A DNA stretch of 64,000 bases from Sphingobacterium sp. SGG-5 (GCF_011043525.1 NZ_JAAKGO010000007.1:62001-126000); one strand, 5' to 3'; numbered from the stretch's first letter, positions 43,983 through 52,949 are shown. A program made the numbers and translations. The notes: generated from the sequence alone by a model not told the origin.

Positions 43983-45602
43983 ATGAATTGGGAAAAATTA
44001 TTATCAGAACAGAGGATAAGAAAGTCAAGTAAAAAAGATCCTAATCAGGCACTGCGAAAAGACATTAGAAATGAATTCGAAAGTGATCTCGGGCGAATAA
44101 TTTATAGCCCAGCTCTAAGAAGAATGCACGATAAGACTCAAGTATTTCCTTTGACGACAGATGATAATATTCATACAAGATTGACCCATTCTAATGAAGT
44201 TATGTCTCTTGGATATACATTTGGACTCAAATGTGCTATCTCAAAAAAAATTCAAGATAGAACTAACAAAACTGAATCTGAACTTTTCCGTATAATTCCT
44301 GTTATCTTACAAAGTGTATGTTTAATTCACGACATTGGAAATCCTCCCTTCGGTCACTTTGCAGAAGACATTATAGCCAACTACTTTAATGAAATTAAAA
44401 ATAATCCATTTATTCCTAAGGACGCCATTTCTGCTTTTGAAAACTTAGATAACCATCAAAAAAATGACTTTATACACTTCGACGGAAATGCTCAAGGATT
44501 AAGAGTCGTTACAAAGCTTCAATATCTTGATGATATTTTCGGACTAAATTTAACCTATTCTATTCTAGGCTCTTATTTAAAATATCCGAATTATTATGCG
44601 GTTGAAATTAGCAATGACAAAAGAAAAGAATTAAAAAAGAGAAATATAGGTCAAGGAAAACATGGTGTATTCTATTCTGAAAAGGGTTTTTATGAGAAAA
44701 TAGTCAAAGAATGTATATTAAAAAAGGCTAGTAATGAAACAATCCGCCACCCTCTTTGCTTTTTAATGGAGGCTGCAGACTCAATAGCTTATCGTGTAAT
44801 GGACATTGAGGATGGCTTTAGTAAAAAATATGTAACTATTGAAGATTTTGAAGAGGCATTTTATAAATCCTCTTCAGGAATAGCCAAAGAAATTTTAAAA
44901 ATTTGCTCAAGAAAGGACTGTAATGATGGAAATAAAATTGTTTTTATTCGAATAAAACTAATTGATTATCTCGTCAACTTAGCCTTTGAAAATTTCGAAA
45001 CAAATCTTGAAAAAATTGAAAAAGGAACTTACCATAAAGAGCTAATAGAAGATGATGAAAATGGAATTGATGAAATTCTAAAAAAAATTTGTGCTACCAA
45101 AATATTTAATACAAGAGAAATCAATTATCTCGAAACCACTGGATATTCGGTAATAACGGGGCTTTTAAATCACTATATAAGCCAACTCTTTCATAGTAAA
45201 AAAGGATTTTCTAACAGGTCTCTCCCCTTAATCTCTTGTTCAATACGCGAAGTAGCATTAGAGGAAGATCTACAAAATATAATTGAAAATAAATATAAGA
45301 AAATAACAAATGATAATTTTACTGAGTCACAGCAATCCAATTATAAAAAACTAAAACAAAAGATTGAGGATTATATCCAAGAAATCAAATCATGGGAATC
45401 GCAAGAGGAAATAGACCATAAAGAATGGAAACGTCTTAAAAAAGAAATATTAGAAGATTTTCAGGATTTAGACAATGCTATTGACTTTACAGATTTGAGC
45501 GATTACTACAAATTTAGAGTTATTGTAGATTTTATTTCAGGTATGACAGACAAATTTGCACTTACACATTATCAAAAAATTAGTGGTCAAAAAATTGATT
45601 AA
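43983..45602 (+). CDS. dGTPase-like HD-domain dNTP triphosphohydrolase (defence type)
   Basis: A 539-residue HD-superfamily enzyme that splits dGTP or other dNTPs to nucleoside and triphosphate. Metal ligands are visible: His69 (HTRLTHS), His116-Asp117 (LIHDIGNPPFGH) and a later Asp, and the N-terminal FESDLGRIIYSPALRRMHDKTQVF is typical of dGTPases. Its AT-rich codons and its place among defence genes suggest the anti-phage class that depletes dNTPs on infection rather than a housekeeping dGTPase. A nucleotidyltransferase-like gene follows 130 bases later in the same direction, an uncommon partner. Confidence 0.88.
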   Translation: MNWEKLLSEQRIRKSSKKDPNQALRKDIRNEFESDLGRIIYSPALRRMHDKTQVFPLTTDDNIHTRLTHSNEVMSLGYTFGLKCAISKKIQDRTNKTESELFRIIPVILQSVCLIHDIGNPPFGHFAEDIIANYFNEIKNNPFIPKDAISAFENLDNHQKNDFIHFDGNAQGLRVVTKLQYLDDIFGLNLTYSILGSYLKYPNYYAVEISNDKRKELKKRNIGQGKHGVFYSEKGFYEKIVKECILKKASNETIRHPLCFLMEAADSIAYRVMDIEDGFSKKYVTIEDFEEAFYKSSSGIAKEILKICSRKDCNDGNKIVFIRIKLIDYLVNLAFENFETNLEKIEKGTYHKELIEDDENGIDEILKKICATKIFNTREINYLETTGYSVITGLLNHYISQLFHSKKGFSNRSLPLISCSIREVALEEDLQNIIENKYKKITNDNFTESQQSNYKKLKQKIEDYIQEIKSWESQEEIDHKEWKRLKKEILEDFQDLDNAIDFTDLSDYYKFRVIVDFISGMTDKFALTHYQKISGQKID

Positions 45603-45731
45603 GAACTATTTTGTTAATAACTTTATAAGGAACTTCTATATATTTGTAAAAAGATAAAAGGCGAGCAGTTATTATTAAAGGATTGGTTTATTGTTATAGA
45701 TATTATATAACACCTTTATATCCCTTATAAT

Positions 45732-46466
45732 ATGATTAAGGAAAAAGAACATAACGATACTTCTTTATCAGAAGACAAATTCGTCAAGTACTTACACTCT
45801 AAATTGGATGATAAAGTATTAGATTTTGTCGAGGTATTAAATGCAGAATTAGATTTATTAGTTTTTAGTGGTGTCATCCGCGATTTTGCCTTGAAGCATA
45901 ATGGAGAGCTAAGAGATTTAGATTTAGTTGCCAAAAGGAATTTCCATCAGTTAGAGAAACTCATTAAAAAATTTGACGGTATAAAATTCTCTAAAAACAG
46001 TTTTGGAGGATACAAATTGAAGATATCAAATATCTGTGTTGATATTTGGAATGCAGAAGATACATGGGCACTTAAAGAACAAAAAATCCAAAATTGTATC
46101 TTTATGGAAGAAGATCTCCCCTATAGTTGTTTCTTTAATTTTTCTTCTATTGTTTTTGACATCAAAAGGAATAAATTTATTAAATCAAAGAAATTCAATG
46201 AATTTTTAAAAAACAAGACTTTAGACATTGTTTTAGAAGATAACCCATACCCAGAACTTTGTATAATCAATACGTTCTATTACAAAGACAAATATGATTT
46301 AAGAATTTCGGCTAATTTAAAAAAATATTTGAAAGCAAATTTTTATAATATCCCACAGGATAAATACGAAAAGATTCAAATCAAACACTTTAATAAAGTA
46401 ATATACTCACACGACATGTTGAAAAACAGAGTAAATAAATTAGGCAAACATACACATCCGGCCTAA
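45732..46466 (+). CDS. Nucleotidyltransferase-like protein paired with the dGTPase
   Basis: A 244-residue protein. Residues 45-70 (FSGVIRDFALKHNGELRDLDLVAKR) match the poly(A) polymerase/CCA-enzyme head pattern: a G[GS]xxRD strand-turn with Ser46-Gly47...Arg50-Asp51, then Asp62-x-Asp64 as metal ligands. A third acidic residue may be in VDIWNAED. A helical C-terminal part follows. It may add nucleotides to RNA or a small molecule; in defence islands such enzymes often act as toxins or signal makers. A strong two-way terminator follows directly after the stop. Confidence 0.72.
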   Translation: MIKEKEHNDTSLSEDKFVKYLHSKLDDKVLDFVEVLNAELDLLVFSGVIRDFALKHNGELRDLDLVAKRNFHQLEKLIKKFDGIKFSKNSFGGYKLKISNICVDIWNAEDTWALKEQKIQNCIFMEEDLPYSCFFNFSSIVFDIKRNKFIKSKKFNEFLKNKTLDIVLEDNPYPELCIINTFYYKDKYDLRISANLKKYLKANFYNIPQDKYEKIQIKHFNKVIYSHDMLKNRVNKLGKHTHPA

Positions 46467-46510
46467 AAATTAAAAAAGCAATAATTTAAAATTATTGCTT
46501 TTTTAATTTT
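46466..46510. terminator. Bidirectional terminator between convergent genes
   Basis: A perfect 20-bp stem (46466-46485 with 46491-46510) around a 5-base loop, with A-runs on one side and T-runs on the other. It insulates the dGTPase pair from the ImmA/XRE pair in both directions. Confidence 0.9.
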
Positions 46511-46531
46511 CACAAGAAACGTATTGCCCCC

Positions 46532-47065
46532 CTAAAATTCAATTAACCCCAAATTCACTAACCTATAGGTCATAGCCGAATTACTCACTTCAAATTTTTC
46601 TGCTAAATCCTGAATATTAGAATCGTCATAAAAATCATTTTTAGATTTCGCGAATAGTTTTCTTACAGCCTTTTCCGGCATTAGAAGATTAGCCGCAAAA
46701 TAATTCGCTTCCCGTTCTAACTTTTCATCCTTGACATTATAATCATCAGAATTTTTACGATACAAGACCTTATCCATAAACATACTTCCTTGATCTTTAT
46801 GGAGGATATAATGTCCTAGTTCATGAGCAATTGTAAATCTTTTTCGAACCCCAGAATGTCCCTGGTTAACACCAATCGTAGAATGAGAACCATTTAAAAC
46901 TAAAACTCCAGAGATTTCTTCTTCGAATGTGTAATAAACTAGATCAATTTTCAATACTTTAACAATGTTTTCAATCTCTACCGGTAAATCAATCTCACTA
47001 TTATTACTAAAAATATTGTTAATAAATGATATAGTGTCATTTACTACTTTTTTAGAAATAGCCAT
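46532..47065 (-). CDS. ImmA/IrrE-family metallopeptidase
   Basis: A 177-residue protease of the type that cleaves partner XRE repressors. The zinc motif is HELGH in FTIAHELGHYILH, with the second-site Glu in EREANYFAANLLMP. The N-terminal half and a C-terminal helix-turn-helix-like part (NIQDLAEKFEVSNSAMTYRLVNLG) complete the family pattern. Its gene follows the XRE gene by 23 bases; the two probably form a repressor/anti-repressor switch that responds to phage or DNA damage. Confidence 0.92.
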   Translation of the reverse strand: MAISKKVVNDTISFINNIFSNNSEIDLPVEIENIVKVLKIDLVYYTFEEEISGVLVLNGSHSTIGVNQGHSGVRKRFTIAHELGHYILHKDQGSMFMDKVLYRKNSDDYNVKDEKLEREANYFAANLLMPEKAVRKLFAKSKNDFYDDSNIQDLAEKFEVSNSAMTYRLVNLGLIEF

Positions 47066-47088
47066 AGTATCATTTTATTATTAAATAA

Positions 47089-47448
47089 TCATTTACTCTT
47101 CCTTAAACCTTGCAAAAAGCTATTAAGAGCTTCTTTAGTTGTTTGATCTTGTTCCCTAACATCTGCTCCGCGTAGATTCAAATCATCAATATTTATATTA
47201 CTTATATTAGGTATTAATTCTGCCACACTGGCCTTAAGATAGTTTGCTATTAGTGCCAAGGTTATTATACTAGGCCTTTGACGACCTTTCTCAATGTTTG
47301 CTATCGACGATCTTGATAATTTCAGAAACTCAGACAACACCTCTTGACTGATCTCTTTATCATTTCTCACAGAGGCAATCTTAGCTCCTAATTCAATATA
47401 AAATTGCTCTTCGCTATTCATAAACCCCTCCTTTCTTCGGGAGTGCAA
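47089..47448 (-). CDS. XRE-family repressor paired with ImmA
   Basis: A 119-residue protein with an N-terminal XRE helix-turn-helix (about 12-68, IASVRNDKEISQEVLSEFLKLSRSSIANIEKGRQRPS) and a C-terminal helical tail with the sequence LRGADVREQDQTTKEALNSFL. Together with the ImmA-like peptidase it resembles phage-type and ICE-type control switches. Divergent from the candidate small RNA at 47678 and the ubiquitin-like operon. Confidence 0.92.
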   Translation of the reverse strand: MHSRRKEGFMNSEEQFYIELGAKIASVRNDKEISQEVLSEFLKLSRSSIANIEKGRQRPSIITLALIANYLKASVAELIPNISNINIDDLNLRGADVREQDQTTKEALNSFLQGLRKSK

Positions 47449-47677
47449 AAGTAATAATATATTTTAAATATACACAATATATAAACAATAACAAACAACA
47501 ATAAATAAAGTTTTCAACAAATAAACATAGAAACTACACATTTCATTATGAAAACAAAAAATATTACACATTAATAATCAACAACTTAAAAATAAATTGT
47601 TTATTAAACAAACAATTATATATGTTAATAAATTGTACATATACAAAAAAACACATTGAATATTTGAAATTATAGAT

Positions 47678-47818
47678 TATCTTTGTAACAGTTTAAATGG
47701 TTAGATAATTTTGAGAAGAAAATGAAAGTAAAAATAATATAAACAAAAAACCAGGCTAATTAAATCAACCTGGCTCATTCGTTTAAAAGGCTAGACCGTT
47801 GCAAGGTCTAGATTTTTG
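47678..47818 (+). ncRNA. Candidate small RNA with Bacteroidota promoter and terminator
   Basis: A Bacteroidota -7 element TATCTTTG (47678-47685) with a possible -33 ATTG (47655-47658, 19 bases upstream) is followed about 120 bases later by CTAGACC-loop-GGTCTAG (47791-47811) and a U-run (47812-47818). In between is a CCAGG...CCTGG hairpin (47751-47773). No gene longer than six codons is present in it. The surrounding gap 47449-48048 also has a 29-codon minus-strand open frame (47842-47931) that I do not trust and a GCCAGC/GCTGGC hairpin near 47962. Confidence 0.5.
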
Positions 47819-48048
47819 TCTGGAAACCAAAAATACTCCCTTTAATCGAATTTTCCAAAGCCTTTCTTGATTTTATTTAGAATTGTTACAGGTAATGTAG
47901 CACTCGTGCCTGAATGTTTAACACTAAACATATCATAGTCGCAGAGAAATTTCTATACGGCCAGCACAGCTGGCAGCTGTTGAAACGATATACACAGCCA
48001 CTGATTTAATTAATAAAAACGGCAATAACTCATATAAAAATTAAGAAA

Positions 48049-48744
48049 ATGGAAAATTCGAAAGGGGCGCCTTCCACGCAAAAACTAAAACACCCTTTAC
48101 AATTTGTGATCGAGGGGAAGAAATACGAAACCTACGATCAATATAAAACCGGAGCAGAATTAAAGAAATTGGCCGGCATTCCTTTGGACACTGACCTATT
48201 CTTATCAATAAAAAAACCCTATGCGGATGAACTGATTGAGAATGACAAAGCCGTTAACTTAGCTAGACCGGAGACAGAATACTTCTTTGTAAAGAAAAAA
48301 TTGGAATTCTTTATTAACGGGGAGCCATTCACTTGGTACAAACAGTTTATCAATGGTCTGGAATTACGCGAATTAGGTAAAATACCTAATGATCATGATC
48401 TATTCCTTGATATTAAAGAAGGTTGGGAAGATGATCAGATCATGGACGATGAGATTGTAGACTTGGCTCGCCCTGGAAGAGAACGCTTCTTTTCTAAACC
48501 CAAGCATACAGAGTTTACCATAATTGTCAATGCCCGAGAGAAAAAATGGGAGACTTCGGAAATCTCTTTTGAGCAAGTTGTTTTTTTGGCATTTGGTGCT
48601 TATGATCCTAATCCCAACATAGGATATACTGTCACGTACAGCAGGGGTCATCTACCCAAGCCAGAGGGCACAATGGTTAAAGGTTCAGTTGTAAAAGTCA
48701 AAAATAAAATGATTTTCGATGTCACAGCAACTGATAAATCTTAG
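48049..48744 (+). CDS. Multi-ubiquitin (tandem ubiquitin-like domain) protein
   Basis: A 231-residue protein built of three ubiquitin-like beta-grasp units. Unit 1 is at about 15-82, unit 2 at about 83-153; both read [x]GAELKKL or [x]GLELREL, then PxDxDLFLxIK, then (V/I)xLARPExExFF. Unit 3 is at about 154-231 (FTIIVNAREKKWE... GAYDPNPNIGYTVTYSRGHLPKPEG). It lacks a visible C-terminal Gly-Gly: the end is DVTATDKS. This is the multiubiquitin type found with E1-like genes in bacteria. The next gene starts 26 bases before this one ends. Conjugation or chain assembly during phage defence is an inference from similar bacterial systems. Confidence 0.88.
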   Translation: MENSKGAPSTQKLKHPLQFVIEGKKYETYDQYKTGAELKKLAGIPLDTDLFLSIKKPYADELIENDKAVNLARPETEYFFVKKKLEFFINGEPFTWYKQFINGLELRELGKIPNDHDLFLDIKEGWEDDQIMDDEIVDLARPGRERFFSKPKHTEFTIIVNAREKKWETSEISFEQVVFLAFGAYDPNPNIGYTVTYSRGHLPKPEGTMVKGSVVKVKNKMIFDVTATDKS

Positions 48745-49897
48745 TCCTGACCTTAAGCGTCTAAGAGACGAAGGATATGAGATAGAGGTACGTGGTGGAT
48801 ATTTACTTATCCACCATATACCTTATGTCAATCAAAACAAGGAAATTAAATTTGGTTCCTTTGTAAGCAATCTGACACTGATTAACGGAACTAAAACCGG
48901 ACGTCCCGACAACCATGTGATGTATTTCATTGGGGAAAATCCTTGTCAAATAGATGGAACGGTAATCACTGCTATTCAACATAGTAATACTACTGCGAGG
49001 CTGAACAATCAAATCACGATAAACAGGTCTTTTTCAAACAAACCTAAAGGCGGATATGCCAATTATTACGAAAAGGTCAAGAGGTATGCTGATATTATCT
49101 CCGCACCTGCTCAGTATCTCGATCCAAGCGTAACGTCAAAAACATTTAAAGCAATTCCCGATGTGAATAACGAGACGGTTTTTGAATATATAGACACGAA
49201 TTCAAGTAGAGCAAATATCGAGTTGATAAATTCAAAACTTGAAGGGCAAAGGATAGCAATCATAGGTCTAGGTGGCACAGGAGCGTATATACTCGATCTA
49301 GTAGCGAAAACTCCCGTCAAAGAAATCCATCTTTATGACGGAGACAGCTTTGATCAGCACAATGCTTTTCGTTCTCCCGGAGCGGCATCGATCAAAGTGC
49401 TTGATGACAATCCTAAAAAGGCTGAGTACTATCAAAAAGTATATTCCAATCTCAGAAAATCAATCTACGCTCACGATTACTATATAACCAAGGATAATAT
49501 CTATGAGCTAGATACGGTGGATTATGTTTTTATCTGCGTAGACAAAAATTCCGTAAGAAAGCCTCTTACAGATTATTTAGCCAAAATCGGCGTATCCTTT
49601 ACAGATGTCGGTTTAGGCGTTTATGTCGTTGACAACCAATTAATGGGAGCAATCCGGGTTACCTCCTCTAGTAAAGAAAAAGTTGACCATCTTCCGTTAA
49701 GGATATTTGGAGAAGATTCTGAAAATAATGAATATACTACAAATATACAGATAGCGGAATTAAATGCCTTAAATGCCACACTAGCCGTTATAAAATGGAA
49801 AAAGGAATTTGGATTTTACATAGATCAAGAACGAGAATACCATAGTTCTTATTCCATTGGTACATCAAAAATTTTCAACGATGATACTACAACATAG
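48719..49897 (+). CDS. ThiF/E1-like adenylyltransferase
   Basis: A 392-residue protein. The N-terminal about 160 residues (LKRLRDEGYEIEVRGGYLLIHHIPY ... FSNKPKGGYANYY) form a domain I cannot name with certainty, possibly E2-like or regulatory. The C-terminal about 210 residues form the ThiF/E1 Rossmann domain: GLGGTG at 183-188, LYDGDSFDQHNAFRSPG with Asp207/Asp209/Asn215/Arg218 for ATP and metal, and FICVDKNS. It should adenylate the C-terminus of a ubiquitin-like domain. Cys76 and Cys273 are candidates for a thioester site. Overlaps genes on both sides. Confidence 0.9.
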   Translation: MSQQLINLSPDLKRLRDEGYEIEVRGGYLLIHHIPYVNQNKEIKFGSFVSNLTLINGTKTGRPDNHVMYFIGENPCQIDGTVITAIQHSNTTARLNNQITINRSFSNKPKGGYANYYEKVKRYADIISAPAQYLDPSVTSKTFKAIPDVNNETVFEYIDTNSSRANIELINSKLEGQRIAIIGLGGTGAYILDLVAKTPVKEIHLYDGDSFDQHNAFRSPGAASIKVLDDNPKKAEYYQKVYSNLRKSIYAHDYYITKDNIYELDTVDYVFICVDKNSVRKPLTDYLAKIGVSFTDVGLGVYVVDNQLMGAIRVTSSSKEKVDHLPLRIFGEDSENNEYTTNIQIAELNALNATLAVIKWKKEFGFYIDQEREYHSSYSIGTSKIFNDDTTT

Positions 49898-50333
49898 ATT
49901 CGTAGAGTTCATACCCGATACCATAGAAGAAGGTGCTATCTACATTTCTTTTCAATATTGCACAGCCATACACAAATGTGTGTGTGGCTGCGGCAATGAA
50001 GTGGTTACCCCTCTCTCGCCTACAGATTGGGAACTGACGTTTAATGGAAAAAACATTTCGCTCTATCCATCTATTGGTAATTGGAGCTTCGAATGTCAAT
50101 CTCATTATTGGATTAGAAAAAACAAAATCAAACATGCAGATAAATGGGGTAGCTCTGAAATCATGAATAATAGGGAGGGTGACAGGAATTCTAAGGACAT
50201 ATATTATAGTGACAATAATGTATTAGTTGAAGAGCAAATAGCCCCTTTAAATTCTAAAAAAGACAAAATAAGTGGGTGGGCGAGATTCAAAAATTTTATT
50301 TCAAACCTAATAAAAAAAAGAAAGGAGGTATAA
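49881..50333 (+). CDS. DUF6527-family protein (putative zinc-binding peptidase of the ubiquitin-like operon)
   Basis: A 150-residue protein. I chose the ATG at 49881; the upstream TTG frame is longer but less likely. The core has FVEFIPDTIEEGAIYISFQY, then KCVCGCGNEVVTPLSP with three Cys, then CQSHYWI (Cys, His). That is a metal-binding pattern typical of DUF6527. In ubiquitin-like bacterial operons, DUF6527 proteins are thought to act as peptidases on the ubiquitin-like protein (from memory of the literature, not checked). Basic tail FKNFISNLIKKRKEV. Overlaps the E1 stop by 17 bases. Confidence 0.82.
   Translation: MILQHRFVEFIPDTIEEGAIYISFQYCTAIHKCVCGCGNEVVTPLSPTDWELTFNGKNISLYPSIGNWSFECQSHYWIRKNKIKHADKWGSSEIMNNREGDRNSKDIYYSDNNVLVEEQIAPLNSKKDKISGWARFKNFISNLIKKRKEV
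50321..50328 (+). promoter_or_regulatory. Strong Shine-Dalgarno site, rare for this organism
   Basis: AAAGGAGG lies 8 bases before the ATG of the 43-residue gene, inside the last codons of the DUF6527 gene. Most other genes in the window have no such site. Confidence 0.75.
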
Positions 50334-50336
50334 AGA

Positions 50337-50468
50337 ATGGCTAAAGATGGTGAAGGACGCAAGTTCAACAGAATCCCGGAGCACACAAAGATTGTCAATG
50401 GGAAGAAAATCACAGTTGCTGCTCATGTAAGAAGCAACCGTTCTGATTCCAAAGGGAGTAAGAAGTAG
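50337..50468 (+). CDS. 43-residue basic protein ending the ubiquitin-like operon
   Basis: A 43-residue very basic peptide (MAKDGEGRKFNRIPEHTKIVN..., then KKITVAAHVRSNRSDSKGSKK). It has the best Shine-Dalgarno site of the window and ends 8 bases before a terminator, so it is a real, highly translated gene. The RIPEHTKIVNGKKITV and VAAHVRSN parts resemble small basic proteins seen with similar operons. It may be the target or adaptor of the ubiquitin-like machinery; function unknown. Confidence 0.8.
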   Translation: MAKDGEGRKFNRIPEHTKIVNGKKITVAAHVRSNRSDSKGSKK

Positions 50469-50471
50469 TCT

Positions 50472-50501
50472 AAAAAACTCCTGTCTCGACAGGAGTTTTT
50501 T
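50472..50501. terminator. Bidirectional terminator
   Basis: AAAAAACTCCTGTC pairs with GACAGGAGTTTTTT around a very small loop. It closes the ubiquitin-like operon (plus) and the dCTP-deaminase-type gene (minus). Confidence 0.9.
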
Positions 50502-50523
50502 AGATTTATACATTTGATGAACT

Positions 50524-52560
50524 TTAATTTTCCAAACCTTTCTGAATAATGTCCATCAACTCATCAAATGTACTCATCTTTTCTATGGATACATTATCGG
50601 GAAATTTTGACAATAACTGATTTTTCATGTCTTTAAAAAATTTATCTTCGGAAAATTTCGGTTTAATACCTGTCCTAATATAGGTTTCATCTTTAATAGA
50701 CATATAAGGCTCATATAATTTAAAATACCCTCTGCCCACAGCACCTTGAAACATATAAAGCGTTGGGTTACTATCCTTATTATTTCCAGCTTTTAAGATT
50801 TGCTGTCGAGCAATACCCGGATAAGGGTCAATATAAAACACTTTTTTTATACCTAATTGAAATGCTTTTTTCGAACAAAGTTCACAGGGGCTTGCTGTTG
50901 TAAAAAGTATTCCACCGCTTAATCCCTGTCCTCCAAATTTAGAAATTTGCAACATGGCATTTTCTTCGGCATGCAACGACCGAGTATGGACCTGATTCTC
51001 TTTCCCTTCATACGCATTATGAAAATCCTTAAAACAATAAGGACAATTATGTCCATTTAGGTTATTGAAAAAATTGGATTCCTCGCCGTAAGCACTAATT
51101 AACGTCTCTTTTACTTTTGCTTTGAATTGTTTACCTGAATAGTCTCCTCCTTGTTTTTCATACTCTGAGTAAACAGAGGGTGCTTCTTCATTTACCAATT
51201 CTTTTAGATTTCGCAACGAACATGGTGTTTGTCCTTGTGGTACCTCATTCCAACCTACGGATTTAACGGAGTAATTGATATCAGTAACTACTGCTCCTAC
51301 CTGCCTAGAAATGCAACCAGAATTATATTTCGAACTAAATGCCAACTGCATTGATCGCTCAATAGCAGAAGCAGTCACTATACCTGGCTTTTGAACCAAC
51401 GCTAGGAACTTTAGGAGTTGTAATTCCAAACTGAGGTATTGAAACTTTGTTGGATTATATTCCTCTTCATTTGATGAGTTGTCATCTGCGTAAATATAAT
51501 AATCAGCTTTTTGAATACAATTTTCTACATCGGGGGTAGTAAATTTTCCAATTTTAAAATCTTTTATCTGATAATGAGCTTCATCTATCAACTTTATTTT
51601 TTTTAAAATATCATCTGCCTTTTCACCTTCAAACCCCATTTTAGCTATTTTATTCTTCAGATAGGAGCGAGACAACTCTTCATCTTTTCTCGAAGCAATT
51701 AAATAAAATCCGGAATACCGCTCTCTAAAAAAATTGATTTCTAGTGAATTTTTTAAGGAATCAATAACAACTCTACTGTATCCTAAAACTTTCCTGTTAA
51801 TTTTGATAAGGTTTTTAATGGCAATAGCCACGGTAAAAATATACTCAGCTTCAGATTTATGGTCGATATCTTCTTTATAATATATCTTACCAGACGATCT
51901 CAGATTGCAAGCAATATCTTGCAAAAATAGTTGGCGCGCAATGGGGTCAATTTTATCTATTATATCGAACAATCCTTTAGAGAAATGAGAAAAGGATTCA
52001 AAAAATAATTTATTCAGATATTCAATATGTTTAAACACCTCTTCTTCTGAAAATGAACCAATAGCAAAAGTACTTCTCAAAGGATTAAACAAACTAACCA
52101 AGTTGTTTAACAAGTCATTATTTCTATTTAAATAATAACATATTTTTCCAACCACATTATCGCTTGGCTCTTCTTGCCCTAATCTTCTCGTCACAACCGT
52201 ACAGGGATTGTACATTGAATTAAATGTTTTCTCCAAAATTTCATAAGTCAAAGTCTGAAAGTTATAAGAAGTGCTTTTATATAATTCCTCAAAAAAAAAC
52301 AGCAACAATACGTCTCGATATTTGACTGTTGAGAATTTGCGCCATTCATTTGATGAATCTGTCAAAAGATTTTTACAAATTGTAAACTTTTGAATTTCAT
52401 TTATATGTAAATTCTTAGGCACCTTAAACCCGTCATTAGTAAAAGGATTATTATCAGACTTTAGAAATTCACAAATATTGTCGCAACCGCCCCCTGATCG
52501 TCCTGTAAGTCCTACGACTAAAAAGTCGCTACGTAAACTATAAAAATTATCTAAGCTCAT
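50524..52560 (-). CDS. Anti-phage dCTP/dCMP deaminase-type protein with N-terminal P-loop domain
   Basis: A 678-residue two-part enzyme. The N-terminal P-loop NTPase/kinase-like region has Walker A GLTGRSGGGCD (17-27) and spans about 1-380. The C-terminal cytidine-deaminase-fold domain (about 400-610) has the zinc motif His530-Ala-Glu532 (LHAEENAM) and Pro558-Cys559-Glu-Leu-Cys562 (SPCELC). This architecture matches bacterial defensive deaminases that convert dCTP/dCMP to uracil nucleotides on infection, starving the phage of dCTP. It stands alone, downstream in position of the ubiquitin-like operon and convergent with it. Strong AT bias. Confidence 0.88.
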   Translation of the reverse strand: MSLDNFYSLRSDFLVVGLTGRSGGGCDNICEFLKSDNNPFTNDGFKVPKNLHINEIQKFTICKNLLTDSSNEWRKFSTVKYRDVLLLFFFEELYKSTSYNFQTLTYEILEKTFNSMYNPCTVVTRRLGQEEPSDNVVGKICYYLNRNNDLLNNLVSLFNPLRSTFAIGSFSEEEVFKHIEYLNKLFFESFSHFSKGLFDIIDKIDPIARQLFLQDIACNLRSSGKIYYKEDIDHKSEAEYIFTVAIAIKNLIKINRKVLGYSRVVIDSLKNSLEINFFRERYSGFYLIASRKDEELSRSYLKNKIAKMGFEGEKADDILKKIKLIDEAHYQIKDFKIGKFTTPDVENCIQKADYYIYADDNSSNEEEYNPTKFQYLSLELQLLKFLALVQKPGIVTASAIERSMQLAFSSKYNSGCISRQVGAVVTDINYSVKSVGWNEVPQGQTPCSLRNLKELVNEEAPSVYSEYEKQGGDYSGKQFKAKVKETLISAYGEESNFFNNLNGHNCPYCFKDFHNAYEGKENQVHTRSLHAEENAMLQISKFGGQGLSGGILFTTASPCELCSKKAFQLGIKKVFYIDPYPGIARQQILKAGNNKDSNPTLYMFQGAVGRGYFKLYEPYMSIKDETYIRTGIKPKFSEDKFFKDMKNQLLSKFPDNVSIEKMSTFDELMDIIQKGLEN

Positions 52561-52949
52561 AAATTAGGTTATAATTAGAATCATACTCTCTTTCTATACC
52601 CTGTATAATTGGATACAAGACTAATGTAAGGAAAATATCGTACAAAAAACTGAATAAAACTAATTCTAAGACTTATCAAACTCAAAATACACCAACTACT
52701 TTCAAAACAAAACCACAAATAGTGAAGCAAGGAAACCGTTTTCAAAAGCCGATACCTCCATCTATTTTAAAAGAAACATTAGCATCAACTAGTAACACTA
52801 TCAAAGGTCAGGATAACGTAACGAGGAATAAAGCTCAATGAGACTCGATGCAAAGGACAATTGAAACGGATTCTTGATTTCAGGAACAACGCTTGGATAT
52901 CGTTGCATAATTGAGATAGATTTCAGAAATTGGTTGTAAAAACTTACAA
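52561..52949. other. Non-coding gap upstream of the deaminase gene
   Basis: I see no gene; it holds the promoter region of the deaminase-type gene and scattered stops in all frames. Confidence 0.4.

Noticed and set aside
43702..44028. 108-codon minus-strand open frame rich in Phe/Ile/Leu
   Set aside because: AT-rich non-coding sequence and overlap with the true dGTPase start explain it.
47842..47931. 29-codon minus-strand open frame near the candidate small RNA
   Set aside because: Too short, no family, no ribosome site.
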